From NCBI GenBank assembly GCA_040878185.1, contig JBBDMS010000059.1:1-64000 (forward strand): 64,000 nucleotides of DNA, written 5' to 3'. The position numbers were made by a program, and so were the translations under genes. This stretch comes from JAWXBK01 sp040878185. GTDB lineage: Bacteria > Pseudomonadota > Alphaproteobacteria > Dongiales > Dongiaceae. Below, piece after piece: positions 35,511-44,542 of this stretch (its first letter is position 1; every line of letters begins with the position of its first letter). The notes below the pieces were generated by a model. It was not told where the DNA came from, ran no database searches, and was given only the letters and a program-made list of their open reading frames with translations.

Positions 35511-37127
35511 CTACCCCGGCGCGTAAGGCGCGAGCGGCGACTTGCCGGCGATCAGGTCCGCCGCCTTTTCCGCGATCATGATCGTCGGCGCGTTCAGATT
35601 GGCCGTCACCACCAGCGGCATGATCGAGGCATCGGCGACATGCAGCCCCTCGACGCCGTTGACCCGCGTCGCCGCATCGACCACCGCATCCGCATCGGTA
35701 CCCATCCGGCAGGTACAGGAAGGATGATGCGAGGTTCCGGTATTCGCGCGCAGGAAATCGTCGATCGCAGCGTCGCTCTGCACCTCGACCCCGGGCTCGA
35801 TCTCGCGCCCGCGATAGCGATCGAAAGCCGGCTGGGCCGCAATTTCGCGAACGATCTTCATGCCGTCGCGCATCTCTGCCAGATCGGCCGGATCGGAAAA
35901 ATGATTGAAACGGGCGCGCGGCGGATCGCGCGGATCGGCGGAACGCAGCGTGAGGTGCCCGCGGCTTAACGGCCGCATCTGGCTGATATGGAAGCCGAAC
36001 CCGTGCCCTTCCGCGAGCACCCTGCCGTCGGCATCGAGGGCGATCGGCGTGAAATGAATCTGCAGGTTGGCGAAGGGAACGGCGGGCCCGGTGCGGAAAA
36101 AAGCGCCGCTTTCCCAAATGTTGCTGGCGCCGACGCCGCGCCGGTGCAGCAGCCATTCGAGACCGGTCCTGAATTTACCGATCCCCGTCGCGGCGCCGAA
36201 CAGCGAGACCGGTTCCGTGCAGGCCCATTGCATCGTGATGTTGAGATGGTCCTGCAGATTCTGTCCGACCGAGGGCCGGTCGGCGACCACGTCGATTCCG
36301 AACGAGCGAAGATGATCGGCCGGGCCCACGCCGGACAGCATCAGCAGCTTGGGCGATTCGAACGCACCGGCCGTCAGCACCACCGCACGATCCGCGCGTG
36401 CGGTCATGCGCCGGCCGCGCCTCGAATAGGCAATACCGGTCGCGCGCCGTCCTTCGAACGTCACTTGCTCGGCCAGCGCCCCGGTGACGATCGAAAGATT
36501 GGGCCGCTTGCGCGCCGAATGCAGGTAGGCGCGCGCCGCGCTCATGCGTTCCCCGCCCCAAATCGTGCTCTCCATATGAAAGACGCCTTCGGGATTGCGC
36601 CCGTTCACGTCGTCCGTCATGCCGAGCCCCGCTTCGCGCCCCGCGGCGAGGAACGCCTGGTGCAGCGGATGTGCGCAATCGGGCCGCGTGATGTGCAGCG
36701 GCCCGTCATTGCCCCGAAAGGCATCGTTCGGCCGGTTACTCGTCTCCATGCGTTTGAAATAGGGCAGGCAATGCGCATAGGACCAGGTCCTCAGTCCCGT
36801 CGCCGCCCACCCTTCGTAATCGAGCGGATGCCCGCGCAGATAGACCATGCCGTTGACCGACGACGAACCGCCGAGCACGCGGCCGCGCGGATAGACGATG
36901 CCGCGTCCGCCGAGCCCCTCGTCCGGTTCGCTCGCATAATGGGTCGCGTAGCGCGAGGCGACGGCCTGCGCCATCGCCGCCGGCATCCGGAGCCGGTAGA
37001 CATTCGGCCGGTCGTCGGGCCCCGCTTCGAGCAGTAGCACGCGGCAATCGGGATCTTCGGACAGCCGCGAGGCGATGACCGATCCGGCCGAGCCGCCGCC
37101 GACGACGATATAGTCGTAAGTCCGCAT
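35511..37127 (-). CDS. GMC-family FAD oxidoreductase (choline/alcohol dehydrogenase-like)
   Basis: 538 residues. The dinucleotide-binding motif VVGGGSAGSVIASRLSE starts near residue 8. GMC signatures include GRVLGGSSSVNGMVYLRG and GAFESPKLLMLSGVGP. The active-site His lies in NTGTSHHPSCTCRMG. It oxidises an alcohol; the choline-dehydrogenase-like layout does not fix the substrate. Start at 37127 chosen from the family N-terminus, with GGGA upstream. The divergent SDR gene and nearby dddP suggest a local set of alcohol/osmolyte enzymes. Confidence 0.9.
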   Translation of the reverse strand: MRTYDYIVVGGGSAGSVIASRLSEDPDCRVLLLEAGPDDRPNVYRLRMPAAMAQAVASRYATHYASEPDEGLGGRGIVYPRGRVLGGSSSVNGMVYLRGHPLDYEGWAATGLRTWSYAHCLPYFKRMETSNRPNDAFRGNDGPLHITRPDCAHPLHQAFLAAGREAGLGMTDDVNGRNPEGVFHMESTIWGGERMSAARAYLHSARKRPNLSIVTGALAEQVTFEGRRATGIAYSRRGRRMTARADRAVVLTAGAFESPKLLMLSGVGPADHLRSFGIDVVADRPSVGQNLQDHLNITMQWACTEPVSLFGAATGIGKFRTGLEWLLHRRGVGASNIWESGAFFRTGPAVPFANLQIHFTPIALDADGRVLAEGHGFGFHISQMRPLSRGHLTLRSADPRDPPRARFNHFSDPADLAEMRDGMKIVREIAAQPAFDRYRGREIEPGVEVQSDAAIDDFLRANTGTSHHPSCTCRMGTDADAVVDAATRVNGVEGLHVADASIMPLVVTANLNAPTIMIAEKAADLIAGKSPLAPYAPG

Positions 37128-37314
37128 GGTCCCATCCGCGACGGCGCCTGTTGTGCCGACCAAGGCCGGTGCTCGCCCAACCTTAGCGAACCCGGCGCCG
37201 CCTTCCATCGCTGTTTTTGCATCCGCCGTCTCGATCCCGGCAAAACGCCATCGGCCGCTCGGATGACACCGCGCAATCCGCTATGGTCGGAAGAGAACCG
37301 GTCGGGAGGAAAAG

Positions 37315-38082
37315 ATGGACAGGCTGAAAGGCAAGGTGGCGATCGTCACGGGGGCTGCGATGGGAATCGGCCACGCCATCGCGACCCGCATGTCCGGCGA
37401 AGGCGCGCGCATCGCGCTCCTGGACATTCTCGACAACGAAGGCACGACACTCGCGAAGGAGCTCGCCGCATCCGGACCCGGCGCGCATTACTGGCACTGC
37501 GATGTGACGAAGGAAGCCGACATCGCCCGGACATTTAGTGAGGTCGTGCAGCGCTTCGGTCGGCTCGACGTGCTGGTCAACAATGCCGGCATCGCGGGTG
37601 TCGACAAGCCGACGCACGAGGTCACCGAGGCGGAGTGGGATCTCGTGCAGGCGGTCAACGTGAAGGGCGTGTTCCTCTGCACCAAACATGCCATCGCGCC
37701 AATGCGTACGGCCGGCGGCGGCAGCGTCGTCAATTTGTCGTCGATCTACGGACTGGTGGGTGCGCCGGACTCGCCGCCCTATCACGCTGCCAAGGGCGCG
37801 GTCCGGCTGATGGCCAAGACCGATGCGCTGATCTACGCAGCGGACCGGATTCGCGTGAATTCGATCCATCCCGGCTTCATCTGGACACCTTTGGTCGAGA
37901 ATGAACTCAGGGCCTTCAGCGATCCCGGGGCGGCCCGGCGCGAAATCGAGCTGCGCCATCCGCTCGGCGGCATGGGCGATCCGGACGACATCGCCTGGGG
38001 CGCCGTCTATCTCGCTTCCGACGAGGCGAAGTTCGTCACCGGATCCGAGTTGGTGATCGACGGCGGCTATACCGCGCGGTAG
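37315..38082 (+). CDS. Short-chain dehydrogenase/reductase
   Basis: 255 residues. Cofactor motif TGAAMGIGHAIA (TGxxxGIG) near residue 13, NNAG near 90, catalytic Ser in NLSSIYGLV and the YHAAK pair. An Asp-type residue after strand 2 (LLDILDN) suggests NAD preference. It resembles cyclopentanol or glucose dehydrogenase-like SDRs; substrate unknown. Ribosome binding site GGGAGG lies just upstream. Confidence 0.9.
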   Translation: MDRLKGKVAIVTGAAMGIGHAIATRMSGEGARIALLDILDNEGTTLAKELAASGPGAHYWHCDVTKEADIARTFSEVVQRFGRLDVLVNNAGIAGVDKPTHEVTEAEWDLVQAVNVKGVFLCTKHAIAPMRTAGGGSVVNLSSIYGLVGAPDSPPYHAAKGAVRLMAKTDALIYAADRIRVNSIHPGFIWTPLVENELRAFSDPGAARREIELRHPLGGMGDPDDIAWGAVYLASDEAKFVTGSELVIDGGYTAR

Positions 38083-38094
38083 GGCGGCGATGCC

Positions 38095-39294
38095 TCAGCC
38101 AAATCGTGCGTCCTCGAACGGATAGGACGAAAGCCGGCGGTAGCCGGTTTCGGTTACCAGAATCTGCTCCTCGAGCTTGACCGATTCGCCGGCTTCCGCG
38201 GAACCGACCAGCGATTCGATGCAGACCGTCATGCCCGGCTCGAACACGCCGTCATAGCCGGAGGATTTCCAGTCTTCGGCATATTTGATCGACGGATATT
38301 CGTCGCACAGGCCAACGCCGTGCGAGACGACGGAATAGCGATGCGGGATATAAAGCTCCGGCAGCTTGTAGCCCTTGTCGACGAATTCGCGGAACGAAAG
38401 GCCGGGCTTCAGCAGCGCGATGTTATGCTCGATTTGCGCGCGGGCGGTGTTGTAGATCTTTTTCTGCTTGTCGCTCGGCTTGCCGTCGCCGCAGAGCCAG
38501 CTCCGCGACAGGTCCGAGCAATAGCCGTTCGGGCCGATCAGATCGGTATCGAAGCTGACGAGATCGCCGGCCTCGATGCGGCGGTTCGCGCATTCCTGAA
38601 ACCAGGGATAGGTGCGCGGGCCCGAGGACAAGAGCCGCGTCTCGATCCACTCGCCGCCGAGCTCGATATTGGCCTGATGCAGGATCGACCAGAGCGCGGT
38701 TTCGGTCATGCCGGGTTGGAGCGCCTGCTGCATGCGCCGCATGCCTTCCTCGCAGGCCTTCACCGCTTCCATCATCGCACCGATCTCGACATCGTTCTTG
38801 ATGGCGCGGGCGATCTCCATGATGTCCTCGCCGTCGACCGTCTCGATCTGGCGTTCGGTCAGGGCATGCAGACCGCGCGGATCGATATGGTCGATCGCGA
38901 GCCGGCGGTTGTTGCCGCCATGGCGGCGGAACAGATCGGCGATCTCGTCGGCCCAGCGCGCGGCGCGTTCGTCGCAGCGCTGCGCGTCGTTGAAATAGTA
39001 ATAGGAGATCGCCGGCCGCACCTCGTCGACCGATTCATGGCCGGCCGCAAGATGTTCGCAATTGTGAAAATCGAACAGCGTGATCGGACCTTCGGTCGGC
39101 AGGAACAGATAGCGGACCTTGTTGTGCATGGTCCAGACCTGCATGTTCGCCGTGTCGGTCGCATAGCGGATGTTGATCGGGTCGTAGAGCAGGATGCCGG
39201 CATAGTCGCGCTTGCGCAGTTCTGCGCGCACGCGCTCGAGGCGATAGGCCCGGAGCGCCACCCGGTCGACAGCCGAATCATGAAACGCCACCAT
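38095..39294 (-). CDS. dddP: DddP-type DMSP lyase (M24 metallopeptidase fold)
   Basis: 399 residues of the M24 pita-bread fold. Residues D249, D251, D261, H325, E360 and E375 fall at the spacing of the iron ligands recalled for Roseobacter-clade DddP (295, 297, 307, 371, 406, 421), a constant offset of 46. D331, six residues after H325 in HGVGLCDEYP, matches the catalytic Asp. The segment GGEWIETRLLSSGPRTYPWF is also DddP-like. DddP splits dimethylsulfoniopropionate into dimethyl sulfide and acrylate. GGGGAG precedes the start. The N-terminus is shorter than in some relatives. A non-lyase relative remains possible. Confidence 0.83.
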   Translation of the reverse strand: MVAFHDSAVDRVALRAYRLERVRAELRKRDYAGILLYDPINIRYATDTANMQVWTMHNKVRYLFLPTEGPITLFDFHNCEHLAAGHESVDEVRPAISYYYFNDAQRCDERAARWADEIADLFRRHGGNNRRLAIDHIDPRGLHALTERQIETVDGEDIMEIARAIKNDVEIGAMMEAVKACEEGMRRMQQALQPGMTETALWSILHQANIELGGEWIETRLLSSGPRTYPWFQECANRRIEAGDLVSFDTDLIGPNGYCSDLSRSWLCGDGKPSDKQKKIYNTARAQIEHNIALLKPGLSFREFVDKGYKLPELYIPHRYSVVSHGVGLCDEYPSIKYAEDWKSSGYDGVFEPGMTVCIESLVGSAEAGESVKLEEQILVTETGYRRLSSYPFEDARFG

Positions 39295-39413
39295 GCGATT
39301 TTTCTCCCCATGTTCCGCCGGCGCGTCGTGACGCCTGCCTTATGGCTATGGGCGCGCCTCGCGGTTTCCGGCCGCGCACTCTGCCATTCGCGAGCCGCGA
39401 GCGACAATGGGGG

Positions 39414-40316
39414 TTACAGATCGCGCATGGCCTGCGTCTCGATCCAGCGCGCGACCTTGCCCGCCGCAACGGTCGGTTTCGGATCCTTGGGCCAGACGAG
39501 AAAATAGCTCGCTGCGCTGTCGCCGCTCGGGCCGCCGAAGGGCGCGACCAGGCTGCGCGTTTCGAGCATCTGGTCGACCATCGGCCGTGCGCCGATCGCG
39601 ATGCCGAGCCCCTGCGACGCGGCCGCCAGGATCTGTTCGGTCGAACTGAAGCGCAGCGCGCCGACGAGCAACGGCGGCGCATGGCCGTTGGCCGCCGCCC
39701 ATTCCGCCCATTGCTGGGGATACCCCGTATGCATGATGAGGCGCTTGGCGGCGATCGTGCCGGCGGGATCGCGCGCCTCGACCGTGGCGACGAACCCCGG
39801 CCGAGCGACCGGCACCAGTTGCTCGCCCATCAGCCGCCGCACCGTCACATCCGGCCATTGGCCGGCGCCATAGCGGATCGCAAGATCGACGCCCTCGCGC
39901 TTGAGATCGATCAGCCGCGAGGTCGTGACCAGTTCGAGATCGATGCCGGGGCAGGCTTTCTCGAGCCCGTCGAGACGCGGAATGAGCCAATAGGTCGCGA
40001 GCGAGGCTGGCAAGGTGAGGCTGACGCGGTTGCGCCCGGCCGGCGTGCGCAGCGCTTCGGTCGCGGCGCGAATTTCGCCGAACGCAGGATCGATCGCCGC
40101 GTAGTAACGCTGCCCGTCCGGGGTCAGTTCGATGCGCGGGCCGCTGCGCTCGAAGAGCCGCACCGAGAGCCAGTCCTCAAGCTTGCGGATCTGGTGCGAG
40201 ATCGCGGATTCGGTGATCCCGAGCGCGCTCGCGGCATCGCGAAAGCGGCCAAAGCGCGCGGCGGCATGGAACGCCCGCAGCGCATGCAGCGGCGGCAAAA
40301 CCGGCAGATCGGGCAT
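39414..40316 (-). CDS. LysR-family transcriptional regulator (GcvA-like)
   Basis: 300 residues. The helix-turn-helix includes PLHALRAFHAAARF and SALGITESAISHQIRKLE. Effector domain about 95-295. It lies upstream of dddP on the same strand, 119 bases away, and could be its regulator. ATG at 40316 has GGAAGG about 10 bases upstream; a TTG at 40334 would add six residues. An inverted TGAA-N5-TTCA at 40338-40350 just upstream may be an autoregulatory box. Confidence 0.88.
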   Translation of the reverse strand: MPDLPVLPPLHALRAFHAAARFGRFRDAASALGITESAISHQIRKLEDWLSVRLFERSGPRIELTPDGQRYYAAIDPAFGEIRAATEALRTPAGRNRVSLTLPASLATYWLIPRLDGLEKACPGIDLELVTTSRLIDLKREGVDLAIRYGAGQWPDVTVRRLMGEQLVPVARPGFVATVEARDPAGTIAAKRLIMHTGYPQQWAEWAAANGHAPPLLVGALRFSSTEQILAAASQGLGIAIGARPMVDQMLETRSLVAPFGGPSGDSAASYFLVWPKDPKPTVAAGKVARWIETQAMRDL

Positions 40317-40512
40317 AATCGGGGTTCCTTCCAAGCATGAATTTGGTTCAAGCTTTGTTGCGCCCTTTTCAATCGAAAACCCGGGGCATCACGCCGATAT
40401 TGTGGTGATGGACGGGTCGCGGCAAGCCCCCTCAAGCGTGAAGGAAATTTGCCAGAGCCCGCGACCAAGCCAAAAGGGGCCGCTTTCGGTCCCCGAACCG
40501 ATGGAGGACGAT

Positions 40513-40770
40513 ATGACGACCTATTTGAACAACCTGACGGACGCGTTTCGACGCTGGAACACCCGTCGCAAGACCGTGGCGACGCTGCTGCGGCTCGACG
40601 AACGCCAGCTCGACGATATCGGGATCGTGCGTGGCGATATCGACGAGATTGCCACCTACCAGGCGCGCGTCCGGGTCGCCCGCCAGCGGGCACAGCAGGA
40701 TGCAGCGCGCGCGCTCGGGAACCGGCATGCGGTCGCGCCGAATTCGGGCTCGCTGGTCGGATGCGGGTAA
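40513..40770 (+). CDS. DUF1127-family small protein
   Basis: 85 residues. The DUF1127 core is RLDERQLDDIGIVRGDIDEIA, preceded by an Arg/Thr-rich helix (FRRWNTRRKTVATLL). In other alphaproteobacteria such proteins bind RNA or affect phosphate and carbon responses. GGAGG lies 5 bases before the ATG at 40513. A perfect 13-bp hairpin follows the stop. A second 85-residue DUF1127 gene lies at 52760-53017. Confidence 0.85.
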   Translation: MTTYLNNLTDAFRRWNTRRKTVATLLRLDERQLDDIGIVRGDIDEIATYQARVRVARQRAQQDAARALGNRHAVAPNSGSLVGCG

Positions 40771-40779
40771 GTGACGGAT

Positions 40780-40809
40780 AAGGTCCTCATGGATCACCAT
40801 GAGGACCTT
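40780..40809. terminator. Perfect 13-bp hairpin after the DUF1127 gene
   Basis: AAGGTCCTCATGG (40780-40792) and CCATGAGGACCTT (40797-40809) pair without a mismatch around an ATCA loop, 10 bases after the stop. The stem contains the CCTCATGG arm of the composite repeats nearby. No T-run beyond CTT, so it may act as an mRNA-stabilising or processing hairpin rather than a classic terminator. Confidence 0.5.
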
Positions 40810-40851
40810 CATTCGCGTCGTATTTTCGATGAGGTAGATTCGACTCTAAAA

Positions 40852-40926
40852 CCTCATCCTGAGCCTGTCGAAGGATGAGGCGGCGGCGTCCCGAGGTCCT
40901 CATGGTTCGACAAGCTCACCATGAGG
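40852..40926. repeat. Composite palindromic repeat, intact copy
   Basis: CCTCATCCT at 40852-40860 pairs with AGGATGAGG at 40872-40880, and CCTCATGGT at 40898-40906 pairs with ACCATGAGG at 40918-40926. The arms are identical to those at 35420-35485, while the central spacer differs in length and sequence. It lies between convergent DUF1127 and metY genes. Confidence 0.8.
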
Positions 40927-40958
40927 AACATTTTTTGATTCGTTTGATTCGTATGCCC

Positions 40959-42248
40959 CTACGCCGCCAGCGCCTGATCGAGGTCGGCGATAATGTCGTC
41001 GATATGCTCGAGCCCGACGGCGAGTCGCACATAATTCTCGGTGACGCCGGTCGCCGCCTGATCCTCGGCCGAAAGCTGCGAATGCGTGGTCGAGGCCGGA
41101 TGGATCGCCAGCGAGCGCGCATCGCCGATATTCGCGACGTGATAGAACATCTTCAGCGCATCGATGAACTTGCGCCCCGCCGCCATCCCGCCCTGCAGCT
41201 CGAAACCGACCAGCGCACCCATGCCGCCCGAAAGATAGGTATCGGCGCGGCGTTTCTGTTCGCCGGTGAATTTCGAGGGATGATGCACCTTCGTGACCGA
41301 TTTGTGCTTCGCGAGCCAGTCCGCAACCGCCTGGGCGTTGCGGCAATGCTCGCGCATGCGCAGCGGCAGCGTCTCCAGCCCCTGCAGGAACATGAAGGCG
41401 TTGAACGGGCTCATTGAGTAGCCAAGATCGCGCTGCAGCGTGACCCGCGCCTTGATGATATAGGCGATCGGGCCGAGCGGCTTCACCGCCTCGGTCCAGA
41501 CCGCGCCGTGATAGCTGGGATCCGGCGTGTTCAGACCCGGGAAGCGCTTCGCGTGCTTCACCCAGTCGAAATTGCCGCTATCGACGATGACGCCGCCGAT
41601 CGAGGTGCCGTGGCCGCCGATATACTTCGTGGTGGAGTACACAATGATATGCGCGCCGTGGTCGAACGGCCGGCACAAGACCGGGCAGGCCGTGTTGTCC
41701 ATGATGAGGGGAATGCCGAGTTCGTTGCCGATCTTAGCCACCTCGGCGATCGGAAACACATGCAGCTTCGGATTGGGCAGCGTCTCGGCGTAGAAAGCAC
41801 GCGTCTTGTCGTCGGCCGCCTTGCGAAACGCATTCGGATCGGTCGGATCGACGAAGCGCGCCTCGATGCCCTGGATTGAAAGCGTGTTGGCAAACAGGTT
41901 CCAGGTGCCGCCATAGAGATCGGTCGAACTCACGATATTGTCGCCGGCGCGCGCGATGTTCTGGATCGACAGCGCCGATGCGGCCTGACCGGAGGCGACG
42001 CCCATCGCGCCCACGCCGCCCTCGAGCGCCGCGATGCGCTGCTCGAGCACGTCGTTGGTCGGGTTCATGATGCGCGTATAGATATTGCCGAACTCCTTGA
42101 GCCCGAACAGGTTCGAGGCATGTTCCGTGCTCTGGAACTGATAGGAGGTCGTCTGATAGATCGGCACGGCGACCGCGCCGGTGGCCGGATCGGCGCGATA
42201 GCCGGCGTGAAGCACGATGGTCTCGGGGTTCTTGCTGTCGACAGGCAT
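40959..42248 (-). CDS. metY: O-acetylhomoserine sulfhydrylase (aminocarboxypropyltransferase)
   Basis: 429 residues, the MetY length (longer than gamma-synthases). PLP lysine in YSTTKYIGGHGTSIGG, N-terminal ETIVLHAGYRADP and TTSYQFQSTEHA typical of the family. It makes homocysteine from O-acetylhomoserine and sulfide. The upstream gap was checked for a SAM-II riboswitch without a convincing hit. Convergent with the DUF1127 gene across two palindromes. Confidence 0.93.
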   Translation of the reverse strand: MPVDSKNPETIVLHAGYRADPATGAVAVPIYQTTSYQFQSTEHASNLFGLKEFGNIYTRIMNPTNDVLEQRIAALEGGVGAMGVASGQAASALSIQNIARAGDNIVSSTDLYGGTWNLFANTLSIQGIEARFVDPTDPNAFRKAADDKTRAFYAETLPNPKLHVFPIAEVAKIGNELGIPLIMDNTACPVLCRPFDHGAHIIVYSTTKYIGGHGTSIGGVIVDSGNFDWVKHAKRFPGLNTPDPSYHGAVWTEAVKPLGPIAYIIKARVTLQRDLGYSMSPFNAFMFLQGLETLPLRMREHCRNAQAVADWLAKHKSVTKVHHPSKFTGEQKRRADTYLSGGMGALVGFELQGGMAAGRKFIDALKMFYHVANIGDARSLAIHPASTTHSQLSAEDQAATGVTENYVRLAVGLEHIDDIIADLDQALAA

Positions 42249-42670
42249 GGGTTTCTCCCCCTTCGGTTTGTCGGACCGCTCATTGGCTCAGGCGCGGCGG
42301 CGGCCCCGGATGGATCGGCCTGATGAATGATGGATTAGGCGGCAGATGGCAACCGGGCGATTGCGTAGAACGCTGGCCGCTTTACTGATCCACGGTGGCA
42401 ACATTTTTTGGCGCCCGGCATCTCGAACTTGGACGGCGACAGTTATTAGAAACGATTTCAATAGGATCAAGGGCTTAATCGGTCCCAAGAAACCCGCTAT
42501 GCGGCGAGATCGACGGCGCTATAATCAAAAATCGCCCGGTCGCGCCACAGACAGCACTCGAAGTCAGCAGCTGCGCGGCCGGCCCCTACGCACCAGATTC
42601 GATCGCCCGAAAACGCCTTCATGCAGTGAACGCCGGCAATAGGATTCCAGAGGGTCAGGTTTCATTTCCG
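42249..42670. other. 422-base divergent gap between metY and the copper locus
   Basis: The gap holds the metY leader (G-rich ribosome binding site CCGAAGGGGGAG read on the minus strand) and the promoter region of the copper-efflux locus. Base composition falls towards the right, with A/T-rich patches around 42435-42460 and 42520-42530. A perfect TATAAT is present. I see no gene, no convincing riboswitch and no insertion sequence. Confidence 0.6.
42520..42525 (+). promoter_or_regulatory. Perfect -10 box upstream of the copper-efflux locus
   Basis: TATAAT at 42520-42525, about 145 bases before the first gene of the locus. No -35 match is seen at 16-20 bases upstream, which fits a promoter needing an activator such as a copper-responsive regulator. 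No regulator gene is encoded in the locus. Inferred from sequence. Confidence 0.35.
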
Positions 42671-42985
42671 ATGCGCCGTGCCGTTTCCGTTCTCCTGATC
42701 GCAGCGCTGTTTGCCGGATGGTTCGGCATGGATGCAGAGGCCTGTTCGCTATCGGAACAGGGCCATTGCGCCAAAGTCGAGATGGATTGCGGCGCCGGCA
42801 ACAAGAACTCGACGGACTCTTCCGCAATGTCCGGCGACTGCGTTTCAGGGTGCATTTCTGCCGTATTCATCCATTTGCCGATATCCGGCGTGACGATTGA
42901 GAGAACCGTCCCGACGGATTTTGTTGCAGAGCTCTATCGATCCCGATTGTCGAGACCGGATCCGTTTCCTCCCCGCCTCGTTTGA
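42671..42985 (+). CDS. Cys-rich exported small protein of the copper-efflux locus
   Basis: 104 residues. Signal peptide about 1-24, then Cys at 25, 33, 40, 57 and 61 with His32 and Met38, 53, a possible periplasmic metal-binding region. The C-terminal half (ISAVFIHLPI onward) is hydrophobic then basic. Similar small proteins precede cusBA/czcBA genes in related bacteria without a named function. It lies 84 bases upstream of cusB. A lipoprotein form is possible with C25 but the lipobox (DAEAC) is poor. Confidence 0.65.
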   Translation: MRRAVSVLLIAALFAGWFGMDAEACSLSEQGHCAKVEMDCGAGNKNSTDSSAMSGDCVSGCISAVFIHLPISGVTIERTVPTDFVAELYRSRLSRPDPFPPRLV

Positions 42986-43069
42986 ACTCCGAATCAGGAA
43001 CCGCGAGCAATCGCTCGCGGGACGTCCGTTTGGATTGCCCGGCATTTCGCCGCAGGCAGGAGGAAGAAC

Positions 43070-44521
43070 ATGCATTCAGATCCGACTACGGATCGGGCCG
43101 CCGATGACGCATCCGATTTTAATGCTGGCGCCCGGATCCTGAAACAGTCGGAGTCGAGACAGGAGAAGTTTCGAACTCGCAGGCGCCCGTTTTCCGGAAT
43201 GATCGGGATTCTGATCGTCGGTCTCATCGTTGGTCTCTCGGTCGGTTACCGTGACGCCATCGAAAGCCGCATACGCAATTTTCTGCCCCGGACCAGCGCT
43301 TCCACTGAAACCAGTTTCAGTATCGCACCCCCGCCCCAGCCGACGGATGCTGTCAGTGAAACCGCGCCAGAGGATGGCGATCGCGGGCGGATTCTCTACT
43401 ACAGAAATCCGATGGGGTTTCCGGACACATCACCCACGCCCAAGAAAGATTCGATGGGGATGGACTACATTCCTGTCTACGAGAACGAGGTGGCCGCCGA
43501 CGACGGATCGATAAGAATAAGCCCGGGGAGAATCCAGACGCTCGGCGTAACAAGCCAGGCGGCCGAACTGAAGCTGTTGACAGGCGATGTAAAGGCGTTC
43601 GGTACCGTCGTGCTCGATGAAACGCGGGTGTGGCTGGTCACAACGAAGCTGGGCGGCTGGATCGAGGAACTTCATGTCAGCGAAACCGGCGTAATGGTCG
43701 ACGCGGGGGCTGCACTCTTCGAATTGTTCAGCCCCGATCTTTATAATCTGGAACTCGAATACATCATTGCCGCAACGAACGCCGGTTCCGGCGACGGTAC
43801 CACGCTCGATCCGGCCATGGACCGGATCAAGAGCGCCGCATTGCAGCGGTTGCGAAACTGGGGCGTTCCGGACGCTGAATTGGAGAGACTCGATGCCGAG
43901 CGCACACCCGGCCGTACCCTTATCTTCACCGCTCGCGCCGACGGCCGGATTCTCGAGCGGATGGGCTTGCCCGGCATGCGGATCGAAGCCGGCGAACCGA
44001 TCTATCGGATGGCCGACCTTTCGACGGTGTGGGTGATCGCCGAGGTCGACGAACGGGACATTGCCGGGCTTGCCGCCGGCGTTGAAGCCGAAATCGAGCT
44101 CGCTGCGTTCGCGGGCGAGCGCTTTCCCGGCATCGTCAAGCTTATCTATCCGGAAGTCGATCCGGAAACCCGGCGCGTTCGTGTACGCATCGACATTCCC
44201 AATGAGGACGAGCGATTGCGTCCCGGCATGCTGGCCGAGGTGACGTTCACGACAGCGCTGACTGCGACGCCGGTCATTGTAATTCCGGATTCCGCCGTAC
44301 TCGACAGCGGCACCCGGCAAATCGTCTTTGTCGATATGGGAGAGGGGCGATATCAACCCCGGCCGGTCCAGCTGGGTCGCAGTGCCGGAGGATACCAGGA
44401 GGTGCAAAGCGGAATCTCGGTCGGGGAGCGCGTCGTTACCAGCGCCAATTTCCTCCTGGACTCCGAAAGCAATCTGCAGGCCGCCCTTAACGCGTTTGCC
44501 AATGGCACGGTCGCGCCATGA
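43070..44521 (+). CDS. cusB: Heavy-metal efflux RND periplasmic adaptor
   Basis: 483 residues. Anchor at about 43-59, then a heavy-metal-binding domain at 108-137 with YYRNPMGFP and MGMDYIPVY (M115, M129, M131), the pattern found in CusB-type adaptors. The hairpin, lipoyl-like (GWIEELHVSETGVMVDAG) and beta-barrel domains follow. It links CusA to an outer-membrane channel and hands Cu(I)/Ag(I) to it. GGAGGAAGAAC precedes the start. The metal domain is N-terminal rather than absent, as in many environmental relatives. Confidence 0.92.
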   Translation: MHSDPTTDRAADDASDFNAGARILKQSESRQEKFRTRRRPFSGMIGILIVGLIVGLSVGYRDAIESRIRNFLPRTSASTETSFSIAPPPQPTDAVSETAPEDGDRGRILYYRNPMGFPDTSPTPKKDSMGMDYIPVYENEVAADDGSIRISPGRIQTLGVTSQAAELKLLTGDVKAFGTVVLDETRVWLVTTKLGGWIEELHVSETGVMVDAGAALFELFSPDLYNLELEYIIAATNAGSGDGTTLDPAMDRIKSAALQRLRNWGVPDAELERLDAERTPGRTLIFTARADGRILERMGLPGMRIEAGEPIYRMADLSTVWVIAEVDERDIAGLAAGVEAEIELAAFAGERFPGIVKLIYPEVDPETRRVRVRIDIPNEDERLRPGMLAEVTFTTALTATPVIVIPDSAVLDSGTRQIVFVDMGEGRYQPRPVQLGRSAGGYQEVQSGISVGERVVTSANFLLDSESNLQAALNAFANGTVAP

Positions 44522-44542
44522 CGGAACCCGGGGAATAGCGCC

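Noticed and set aside
40905..40920. GGTTCGA resembling a tRNA T-loop
   Set aside because: It is the loop side of the composite palindromic repeat; no cloverleaf can be formed around it.
42249..42420. SAM-II or similar riboswitch ahead of metY
   Set aside because: The minus-strand leader has GGATCAGTAAAGCGGCC, but the pseudoknot pairing and the conserved GATTTG and GCTAAAG elements are not in the right order, so I do not call it.
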